Positions 1 through 4,685 of a stretch of DNA of 5,000 nucleotides are shown piece after piece. The position numbers were made by a program, and so were the translations under genes. How positions within the stretch are numbered: position 1 is the stretch's first letter; each line of letters begins with the position of its first letter. Under the pieces are notes generated by a model that saw nothing but the letters and a program-made list of their open reading frames with translations, had not been told where the DNA came from and searched no databases. The DNA comes from Pseudomonadota bacterium (GTDB lineage: Bacteria > Pseudomonadota > Alphaproteobacteria > Rickettsiales > Midichloriaceae), in NCBI GenBank assembly GCA_027621485.1, contig JAQCBG010000048.1:1-5000 (forward strand), in the 5' to 3' direction.

Positions 1-291
1 TGGATATCGAGTGTTATTTGTTCCAGTAAAATTAGGTATATGAGATTTTTTCCAATTTTTAGAATGTAGCTCTGTATTACAAGGTATTTTAGATGTTTGA
101 TAATGAATCCATAAAAACCACGAAGGAGGTATTTTAGAGGCTTCGCTAGAGCCTTTATATAAAACAAATCTTTTCTTTAGATTAAAATTACGAAAGATAT
201 TAACTTCATAATATTTATTACCAAACTGATCAGTTCCTGCAAATTTACTGCAGAATTTAATGAGTAATTTATTAAAAAATGAAACGGCCAA
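1..291 (-). CDS. NDUFA12-family NADH:ubiquinone oxidoreductase subunit (3' end outside window)
   Basis: The minus strand is open from the stop at 366-364 to base 1. I translated it by hand. It gives 97 residues from a TTG at 291-289, and the C-terminus lies beyond the window edge. Family signatures seen in order are GTDQFGNKYYE (about residues 19-29), RFVLYKG (about 41-47), EASKIPPSWFLWIHYQT (about 50-66) and HIPNFTGT (about 84-91). These match the NDUFA12/17.2-kDa accessory subunit of respiratory complex I, found in mitochondria and Alphaproteobacteria. It sits on the membrane-peripheral arm and helps assembly or stability, without a catalytic role. TTG is chosen because no ATG or GTG occurs in the open frame, a Shine-Dalgarno AAGGTG lies 7 bases upstream, and 18 residues before GTDQ fits the usual short N-terminus. 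The gene is divergent from dnaN. Family assignment is strong from motif order; the start is an inference. Confidence 0.9.
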   Translation of the reverse strand, partial: MAVSFFNKLLIKFCSKFAGTDQFGNKYYEVNIFRNFNLKKRFVLYKGSSEASKIPPSWFLWIHYQTSKIPCNTELHSKNWKKSHIPNFTGTNNTRYP

Positions 292-298
292 CTTTATA

Positions 299-304
299 CA
301 CCTT
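299..304 (-). promoter_or_regulatory. Shine-Dalgarno that fixes the TTG start of the NDUFA12-like gene
   Basis: Read on the minus strand, these bases are AAGGTG, 7 bases upstream of TTG 291-289. This is the best ribosome-binding match in the open frame and is the main reason for accepting a TTG initiator. Other readings would need an AUU start further upstream, which is rarer. Confidence 0.65.
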
Positions 305-339
305 GCGGAAATAATGAAAATCTCAAGAAATTCTCTGTA

Positions 340-367
340 ATAATAAACGATAAAATATAAAAATCAA
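340..367 (-). promoter_or_regulatory. Possible sigma70-type promoter of the NDUFA12-like gene
   Basis: On the minus strand TTGATT (367-362) is followed after 16 bases by TATTAT (345-340). This would put the transcript start near 333 and give a leader of about 42 bases to the TTG start. AT-rich DNA produces such matches by chance, so this is a candidate only. Confidence 0.35.
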
Positions 368-434
368 TTTGTTGATATGGTGCATTTTTTATATTTAATA
401 TGTAGTTTAAAATATATGAATTAATAATTAGTAA

Positions 435-451
435 TGCGATATCATATCGCA
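435..451. repeat. 17-base palindrome with single central base
   Basis: TGCGATAT, a central C at 443, then ATATCGCA. The 8-base arms match perfectly. A one-base loop cannot form a normal hairpin without opening inner pairs, so this looks more like a dimeric-protein binding site than an RNA stem. It holds two GC-containing ends in otherwise very AT-rich DNA. No regulator can be named. Confidence 0.55.
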
Positions 452-486
452 AAATTAATGCAATGCAAATATATAAAGATTTATAT

Positions 487-510
487 ATCTTACCTATATC
501 CCGGTAAGAT
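487..510. repeat. Inverted repeat 8+8 with 8-base loop, then a short T-run
   Basis: ATCTTACC (487-494) and GGTAAGAT (503-510) are perfect complements around the loop TATATCCC. Bases 510-513 are TTTT, so on the plus strand this resembles a weak intrinsic terminator or attenuator. The left arm can also pair with AAGAT at 476-480, giving a mutually exclusive small hairpin. No gene ends just before it. If functional it would act in a leader transcript running toward dnaN. Structure is seen; function is inferred. Confidence 0.45.
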
Positions 511-549
511 TTTATGAAACTAATATAATGTGAATCTATATATCAATCT

Positions 550-564
550 TTAAGTAGTATTTAA
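550..564 (+). promoter_or_regulatory. Candidate CtrA-type box TTAA-N7-TTAA upstream of dnaN
   Basis: TTAA at 550-553 and TTAA at 561-564 are separated by exactly 7 bases (GTAGTAT). This is the spacing of the full site bound by CtrA, the alphaproteobacterial cell-cycle response regulator that is also conserved in Rickettsiales. It lies 16 bases before a possible -35 hexamer. The AT-rich background makes a chance match plausible, so this is a candidate. Confidence 0.4.
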
Positions 565-571
565 GTAGTAT
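550..571. repeat. Tandem direct duplication of an 11-base unit
   Basis: TTAAGTAGTAT occurs twice with no spacer, at 550-560 and 561-571. The duplication itself creates the TTAA-N7-TTAA arrangement. Eleven bases is roughly one helical turn, so both copies present the same DNA face. This suits cooperative protein binding but is also a typical slippage product. Confidence 0.7.
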
Positions 572-600
572 TTGCTTTTTTGATATATAGCTAAAGCAAA
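571..600. repeat. Inverted repeat TTTGCTTT / AAAGCAAA
   Basis: Perfect 8-base arms at 571-578 and 593-600 flank a 14-base AT-rich interval. A further direct copy, TAAAGCAAA, occurs at 653-661 (first copy 592-600), giving three instances of the same motif within 91 bases of the dnaN leader. It could be a recurring protein site or a low-complexity accident. Confidence 0.5.
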
Positions 601-607
601 ATAAAAG
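580..607 (+). promoter_or_regulatory. Possible dnaN promoter
   Basis: TTGATA (580-585) is followed after 16 bases by TAAAAG (602-607). This would place the transcript start near 614, inside the 22-bp palindrome, and leave a leader of about 65 bases. The -10 match is 4 of 6. A rival -10, TATAAA at 651-656, has only a weak -35. The choice among candidates is uncertain. Confidence 0.3.
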
Positions 608-609
608 TG

Positions 610-631
610 ATAAGTTATGCGCATAACTTAT
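610..631. promoter_or_regulatory. Perfect 22-bp palindrome, probable operator upstream of dnaN
   Basis: The left half ATAAGTTATGC (610-620) is followed directly by its exact reverse complement (621-631). All 11 base pairs match, with no gap. It ends 48 bases before the dnaN ATG and overlaps the predicted transcript start. A gapless palindrome of this length in an intergenic region is typical of a homodimeric repressor site. As RNA it could fold only with a tight loop. The cognate regulator is unknown. Confidence 0.6.
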
Positions 632-679
632 ATTTAAAAAATTAAATCAATATAAAGCAAATTAATATTCTGAAATTTT

Positions 680-1825
680 ATGCGTTTTCAAACAGATAAA
701 AAATCATTGCTTTCTTTACTCTCTAAGGTGCTCTCAGTTGTTGAAAAACAGCATATAATAAGTATATTATCAAACTTAAGATTCGATCTTCAGGGTGATA
801 ACTTGGAAATTTCTGCCACTGATATGGATATTCATATAGTTGCATCTATGAATGTTATTGGAAATGTAGATGGTAGTCTTGCAATTGCTGCGCATACTTT
901 ATTTGATATCATTAAAAGACTTCCTGATAACAATGATATAATGTTTGAGCAAAAAAATAATAGTGTTGTTATAGATACGCAAAATACAAAATGCTCCCTT
1001 GCTTGTTTTCCATCTAATGAATTTCCAACATTTAGCAATAAATCAGATAATACATATGATGAATGTGTTTTTTATTTAAATTCAAAAATAGTCTCAGAAA
1101 TTTTAAAAGGCATAAAATATGCAATTTCTATAGAGGCTGTACGTTACTATCTAAATGGTGTATTTATCAATTTTTCTCAAGATCAGTCAATGCTTCATTT
1201 TACAGCAACTGACGGTCATAGATTGGCAAGTATTCAAACAAAATATTCTTTGCATTCTGGTAGTAATATAGAGGGCGCAATAATACCACATAAAACTATT
1301 GGAGAGCTTATTAAAATCTTAGATTCTATTGATGAAGAGATATTATTTAGAATTTCAGGAAATCGTATTATTGTAGAAACGGAAAAAATCAAAATATTAT
1401 CAAAACTCATAGATGGTAAATTCCCAAACTATGAACAAAGCATACCAAGGCATAACAAGAAAATTATTGAAATTAATAACAAAAAACTAAAAGATGCAAT
1501 TTTCTTGGTAAGTACTGTATCTACAGATAAAGCCAAAACTGTCAATTTTCAGATTAACAAAAATCAAATGAAACTTAGTAGCGCAAGTATGGCAAATGGA
1601 GGTGCATCTGCCGAGCAAGATCTAGAATTGGAATACAGTAACATTACTGAATCTATGGAAATCTCTTTTAATAGTAAGTATGTATTAGATACACTCTCTG
1701 CAATGAATGCAAAAGATAGCATCCGAATTTTATTTAATTCTAAGGAAACTGCTGTTTTAATACAGGAGGTAAAATCAAATCTTGCTACGCATCTTGTAAT
1801 GCCAATTGTTAGCAATAATAATTAA
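680..1825 (+). CDS. dnaN: DNA polymerase III subunit beta (sliding clamp)
   Basis: The 381-residue product is the beta clamp, a ring-shaped dimer that encircles DNA and tethers the replicative polymerase and other clamp-binding proteins. Three clamp-fold domains are expected at roughly residues 1-125, 126-250 and 251-381. Seen landmarks are ILSNLRF and ISATDMDI in domain 1, YYLNGVFINF and ATDGHRLA (176-183) in domain 2, GKFPNYEQ (246-253) before domain 3, and VMPIV (373-377) at the C-terminus. The last corresponds to the usual VMPMRL ending and carries a short extra SNNN tail. Length is normal for the family (E. coli 366). The ATG start gives the canonical N-terminus (MRFQTDKKSLLSLL), but no Shine-Dalgarno is visible before it. 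It is not accompanied by dnaA or recF here. Expression may be controlled by the palindromes upstream. Confidence 0.97.
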   Translation: MRFQTDKKSLLSLLSKVLSVVEKQHIISILSNLRFDLQGDNLEISATDMDIHIVASMNVIGNVDGSLAIAAHTLFDIIKRLPDNNDIMFEQKNNSVVIDTQNTKCSLACFPSNEFPTFSNKSDNTYDECVFYLNSKIVSEILKGIKYAISIEAVRYYLNGVFINFSQDQSMLHFTATDGHRLASIQTKYSLHSGSNIEGAIIPHKTIGELIKILDSIDEEILFRISGNRIIVETEKIKILSKLIDGKFPNYEQSIPRHNKKIIEINNKKLKDAIFLVSTVSTDKAKTVNFQINKNQMKLSSASMANGGASAEQDLELEYSNITESMEISFNSKYVLDTLSAMNAKDSIRILFNSKETAVLIQEVKSNLATHLVMPIVSNNN

Positions 1826-1899
1826 AAACATAACTAAGCTCATCTGAAGAAATTATTGAAATTGAATCATAGAGGTGATTGTGTATAAATTTTTCTACC

Positions 1900-1928
1900 T
1901 TGGAAATCAATATTAATTCATGTAAAAT
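1900..1928 (+). promoter_or_regulatory. Sigma70-like promoter of the popZ-like/ankyrin operon
   Basis: TTGGAA (1900-1905; 4 of 6) and TAAAAT (1923-1928; 5 of 6) are separated by the optimal 17 bases. A start near 1935 would give a leader of about 63 bases before the ATG at 1998. It is the best-matching promoter in the window by eye. The leader would include the hairpin at 1942-1967. Confidence 0.5.
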
Positions 1929-1941
1929 GAATCAAACAAGT

Positions 1942-1967
1942 AATTCACTATGGTGGTTGAATTTTTT
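1942..1967 (+). terminator. Weak hairpin plus T-run between dnaN and the popZ-like gene
   Basis: AATTCA (1942-1947) can pair with TGAATT (1958-1963) around a 10-base loop, and the T-run covers 1962-1967. It could terminate dnaN transcripts. The stem is short and AT-rich, so its strength is doubtful. It also lies downstream of the likely operon promoter, so it might instead be a leader attenuator, or nothing. Confidence 0.3.
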
Positions 1968-1983
1968 GTTATATAGATATTCT

Positions 1984-1988
1984 AGGTG
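1984..1988 (+). promoter_or_regulatory. Shine-Dalgarno deciding the start of the popZ-like gene
   Basis: AGGTG lies 9 bases before ATG 1998. It overlaps an in-frame GTG at 1986-1988 that would otherwise add four residues (MKRL). A ribosome site overlapping the longer start argues for ATG 1998. Confidence 0.6.
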
Positions 1989-1997
1989 AAAAGACTT

Positions 1998-2327
1998 ATG
2001 CATAATCAAGAGGTGCAAAATGCTATCGACGATATTAAGAATTTAATGAATTCAAATATCGATATAAAAAAAATGCGAGCTAATGCATTAGAATTAAAAG
2101 AAATAGTGCAAAGTACTAAAAAACAAGAGGGCAAAGCATCAGATAATCGTTCCGCCTCTAACCTTGATTCTGCGATTGTAGATAATGCTTATGCAAAAAT
2201 TGCCGAAGGTTTGCAAGTGATAATGCGTCTGTATTTAAAAGAATGGCTAAATGATAATTTACCTAGTATTGTTAAGAGATCTATAGAAGAGCAGATAAAG
2301 AATTTAATACAATCAAGCAATGAATAA
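1998..2327 (+). CDS. PopZ/DUF2497-family polar organising protein, short form
   Basis: The product has 109 residues from ATG 1998. The N-terminal stretch EVQNAIDDIKNLMNSN (5-20) resembles the partner-binding helix of PopZ (typical form SMEEILASIRRII). The C-terminal block LKEWLNDNLPSIVKRSIEEQI (80-100) matches the conserved oligomerisation helices (typical form LREWLDxNLPxIVExxVxxEI). In Caulobacter, PopZ self-assembles into a cytoplasmic polar matrix that anchors ParB-parS and cell-cycle kinases. Here the linker between helices is short and charged, with no proline. The protein's only proline is in NLP, so the proline- and acid-rich spacer of longer PopZ proteins is missing. The stop overlaps the next gene by 8 bases, indicating one operon and probably coupled translation. 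Family call is from motifs; polar function is inferred. Confidence 0.82.
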   Translation: MHNQEVQNAIDDIKNLMNSNIDIKKMRANALELKEIVQSTKKQEGKASDNRSASNLDSAIVDNAYAKIAEGLQVIMRLYLKEWLNDNLPSIVKRSIEEQIKNLIQSSNE

Positions 2328-4491
2328 TCCTAATAGAGATATTTTATTACGAATTATTGTTGCGCCCATCTTCTTATTTTTTGCACTTGTAGCTAATGCA
2401 GATGATGCTGCTTTTTCCGATGATGGATTCTGGAATGAATTAAGTAAAAATTTTCAAGATGAACTGAATAATCAAGATTTATTAATAAATAACAGCGCAA
2501 ACACTACATCAAAAAACAATATTAAAGATAAAGCACAAGATAATGGCACATTAAGTAACAATTCAGATGATCCAAAGTACGTCGGTCCAGCGCTAAAGCA
2601 AAATATACAAGAGATACCTCAGGCTACGACAAAGATAGAGGGTAAAAAGATAGGAGATAATACAATAAATAATGAAGATTTCTCAGAAAGCATAAATTTA
2701 AATCTGCCAAGTATAGAAGATGATAATTTATTCAATAATATTAAAGATACTAAGAAACTAAAATCTGATGCAGCTCCCAGAGATTTGGATTCTAAAATGA
2801 CGCAATCGCCTCCACAGCAAAGTCTTAATATCGCCTCACCTAATTCTAATACAAATAATAATAAAAAAGAAGATGCAAGTAATGACTCTGGCAAAATAAC
2901 ATCTGATCAAGATTTGATTTCTTTGTCGCCTATAAAAAAATCAATTATGCAGTCACAAAGTGATTTGCAAAATGGCCCTACAATTGATGCAATAGATAGT
3001 ATACAAACTCAGCAAAATACAGATTCCATTACTCAGGGGGCTACTTTGTTAAATGATTCTAAGTTAGGATTTTCACCAGCCCAATCTCCGCCTGCATTAG
3101 ACATAAGTACTTCACAAAGCCAAATTAATAAAAGTGATATAAGATATAAAGAGGAGAAGCAAAATCAAAATGCAAAAAATGTAAATTCAAATATTAATTC
3201 ACAGAAAATTGCCACTGAATCAAAGAAGAGCGCTGCTTTAAAAGAGATAAGCTCTAAAACTGCTCAAAATAGTAAAGCGACGTCTAAATTAAATATAAAA
3301 ACAGATTCAGAATCTACTCAATCAATAATTCTCAATGCGCCTAAAAACAACGGATTGAATAAACAAAGCAAGCAACCTCAAAGTAAAAAGACAAATCTCA
3401 AAGCATCCCAAAACTTAAATAAATCTCAGACTAAATCTCAGACTAAATCTCAGACTAAATCTCAGACTAAATCTCAGACTAAATCTCAGACTAAATCTCA
3501 GACTAAATCTCAGACTAAATCTCAGAGTAAAGCCAAGGGTAATATTGCAAAAAAGCCTATAAGTATTGAGAAAGCAAAAACGCAAAAAGTTATAACAAAA
3601 AGCTCAGCATTAAATGGTAATGCTATAAAACCTCAGGATGTTATTAAAGATAAGGATGCTGAAGCAGTGACTAAAACACATGCTAGGCTTGCGAATAAAG
3701 ATGGAATTGTAAAAATAGATATAAACCCCAGAGCCCCATATAATTATCAAGATAAATCTTTAAAGGCGCTTGAGGATAAAAAATCCATAAGCGCAAGTTC
3801 GCAATTCAAAAAATCTTCTCGTAAGCAAGAATATTCAAAACTTTTATTTGCCGCAGCCGCAAAGGGAAATCTTGGAGGTATAAAAGCTTTATTACAAAAC
3901 GGCGCTGATATTAATGCAGTGGATGGAAATACTGGATATTCTCCTTTTATATATGCTGTAATTAATCAGCAAAAGAGCGCGGTGAGGTACCTTGCGGCGA
4001 AGGGCGCCAATATTCAGCAAACAACATTTGATGGAAAAAATGCATTATATTTTGCTTGCAGCTCAGGCAATGCGGATATTTTTAATACAATTGTATCCAT
4101 GTACTCAGATAAAGACTGTAAATCATGCGTGCACGATTATCATGGAGTCTGCGAAAAGAAACGTAGTTATAAAAGCGATAGCAAATATAATAAAGAAATG
4201 TCTCTATTGCGCTGTATAAATTTTAGTAATATTCAATGCGCTCGAAATTCTTTAAATGACTCAGATATTAATGCGCAAGATATATATGGAAATACTGCAA
4301 TAATAATTGCGGTGAGAGAAAATGATATCAATCTTGTTAAGCTTTTACTTATAAAAAATCCAGATCTTGCATTACAAAACAATAAAGGAGATAGCGCATT
4401 CTCAATAGCAAAGAAAATTGGAAATAAAGATATTATTGCATTGTTAGAGACTGTAAAAATTAAAGCGGAGCTAAATGATTTTATGGGATAA
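2320..4491 (+). CDS. Exported ankyrin-repeat protein with long low-complexity linker
   Basis: The product has 723 residues. Residues 1-27 look like a Sec signal peptide: basic Arg6/Arg11, hydrophobic core 12-25, and an ANA-DD cleavage site after Ala27. A short acidic segment with a Trp (28-53) follows. Next is a roughly 450-residue linker rich in N, S, K, Q and D. It is acidic early, basic later, and includes eight KSQT units plus KSQS at 368-403. The C-terminal ankyrin domain (about 507-712) has recognisable repeats at 508-537 (GNLGGIKALLQNGADINA), 540-571, 573-592, 657-688 (GNTAIIIAV, LVKLLL) and 690-712. An insert at about 593-650 carries five cysteines and two histidines. The ATG overlaps the end of the popZ-like gene by 8 bases with no clear Shine-Dalgarno of its own, suggesting translational coupling. 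Ankyrin repeats bind proteins. A periplasmic, surface or secreted location is inferred from the signal peptide. No specific family is recognised and no enzyme motif is seen. Confidence 0.85.
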   Translation: MNNPNRDILLRIIVAPIFLFFALVANADDAAFSDDGFWNELSKNFQDELNNQDLLINNSANTTSKNNIKDKAQDNGTLSNNSDDPKYVGPALKQNIQEIPQATTKIEGKKIGDNTINNEDFSESINLNLPSIEDDNLFNNIKDTKKLKSDAAPRDLDSKMTQSPPQQSLNIASPNSNTNNNKKEDASNDSGKITSDQDLISLSPIKKSIMQSQSDLQNGPTIDAIDSIQTQQNTDSITQGATLLNDSKLGFSPAQSPPALDISTSQSQINKSDIRYKEEKQNQNAKNVNSNINSQKIATESKKSAALKEISSKTAQNSKATSKLNIKTDSESTQSIILNAPKNNGLNKQSKQPQSKKTNLKASQNLNKSQTKSQTKSQTKSQTKSQTKSQTKSQTKSQTKSQSKAKGNIAKKPISIEKAKTQKVITKSSALNGNAIKPQDVIKDKDAEAVTKTHARLANKDGIVKIDINPRAPYNYQDKSLKALEDKKSISASSQFKKSSRKQEYSKLLFAAAAKGNLGGIKALLQNGADINAVDGNTGYSPFIYAVINQQKSAVRYLAAKGANIQQTTFDGKNALYFACSSGNADIFNTIVSMYSDKDCKSCVHDYHGVCEKKRSYKSDSKYNKEMSLLRCINFSNIQCARNSLNDSDINAQDIYGNTAIIIAVRENDINLVKLLLIKNPDLALQNNKGDSAFSIAKKIGNKDIIALLETVKIKAELNDFMG
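3421..3528 (+). repeat. 12-base in-frame tandem repeat encoding KSQT
   Basis: Eight perfect copies of AAATCTCAGACT fill 3421-3516, and a ninth copy with one change (AAATCTCAGAGT, encoding KSQS) fills 3517-3528. The unit is a multiple of three, so gain or loss of copies changes the length of a basic, Ser/Thr-rich linker without breaking the frame. Base-level identity between copies points to recent slippage expansion. Confidence 0.97.
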
Positions 4492-4518
4492 TTAAAGATA
4501 TAATAAGAGTCTTGTTAT

Positions 4519-4546
4519 TTAACATATGTTAAGTTTTCTCACTTAA
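4519..4546. repeat. Overlapping short inverted repeats after the ankyrin gene
   Basis: TTAACATATGTTAA (4519-4532) is a perfect 14-base palindrome. Its right part, TTAAGT (4529-4534), can also pair with ACTTAA (4541-4546) around a 6-base loop. Neither is followed by a clear T-run, so this is not a convincing terminator, although it is the only structured DNA just after the operon. Confidence 0.4.
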
Positions 4547-4584
4547 AATATGCTTTGTAAAATTATATTAGAGCTGTATCGAAA

Positions 4585-4601
4585 TATTGCTGAAGGCAAT
4601 A
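4585..4601. repeat. Small hairpin in the htpG upstream gap
   Basis: TATTGC (4585-4590) pairs with GCAATA (4596-4601) around the loop TGAAG. The copies of GAAATAT at 4581-4587 and 4602-4608 flank it as direct repeats. There is no T-run. It may be a leader or operator element for htpG, or chance. Confidence 0.3.
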
Positions 4602-4636
4602 GAAATATACTAGAGATAAGAAGCATAGTATGATAT

Positions 4637-4664
4637 TTAATTTCATGAAAATCCCGCTTATAAC
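4637..4664 (+). promoter_or_regulatory. Possible htpG promoter
   Basis: TATAAC (4659-4664) matches the sigma70 -10 at 5 of 6 positions and lies about 22 bases before the ATG. The upstream hexamer TTAATT (4637-4642, 16-base spacing) is poor. A palindrome TTTCATGAAA (4641-4650) lies between them. I see no convincing heat-shock (sigma32, CTTGAAA / CCCCAT) pair, although htpG is usually heat-inducible. Confidence 0.3.
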
Positions 4665-4685
4665 TGAAAACAAAAATCTTACACA

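Larger units (their letters stand above)
292..679. other. Divergent intergenic region, no gene seen, several palindromes
   Basis: This 388-base stretch separates the minus-strand NDUFA12-like gene from plus-strand dnaN. I see no coding pattern, tRNA or known riboswitch. It carries the symmetric elements listed separately at 435-451, 487-510, 550-571, 571-600 and 610-631. It also has a sigma70-like pair TTGATA (372-377) and TAATAT (396-401), 18 bases apart on the plus strand. That pair could start a long dnaN leader beginning near 408 and including all of these elements. No DnaA box close to TTATCCACA was found, so an origin is not supported. Confidence 0.7.

Noticed and set aside
292..679. 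Replication origin next to dnaN
   Set aside because: No DnaA-box-like nonamers or dnaA gene were seen. High AT content and palindromes alone do not support an origin.
832..1038. Minus-strand open frame of 68 codons inside dnaN
   Set aside because: It is antisense to a highly conserved dnaN reading frame, shows no recognisable motif and has no plausible ribosome site.
1564..1815. Minus-strand open frame of 83 codons inside dnaN
   Set aside because: It is a shadow of the conserved third clamp domain, and its protein has no family features.
1986..1997. GTG start adding MKRL to the popZ-like protein
   Set aside because: The GTG overlaps the AGGTG ribosome site that serves ATG 1998, and the family N-terminus fits the shorter form.
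2619..2894. Minus-strand open frame of 91 codons with a hydrophobic, Leu/Ser-rich product
   Set aside because: It is antisense to the N/S/D/K-rich linker of the ankyrin gene. Complementing such codons yields Leu/Ile/Ser-rich frames automatically, so apparent membrane segments are an artefact.
3421..3528. CRISPR-like array
   Set aside because: The units are 12 bases, contiguous, without spacers and in frame inside a gene, so it is a coding minisatellite.
3992..4219. Plus-strand open frame of 75 codons in another frame within the ankyrin gene
   Set aside because: It overlaps clear ankyrin repeats and the Cys-rich insert, and its cysteines come from out-of-frame reading.
4492..4685. Heat-shock promoter or intrinsic terminator between the ankyrin gene and htpG
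   Set aside because: No CTTGAAA/CCCCAT-type pair and no GC-containing stem followed by a T-run could be found. Only weak sigma70-like and AT-rich inverted repeats are present.
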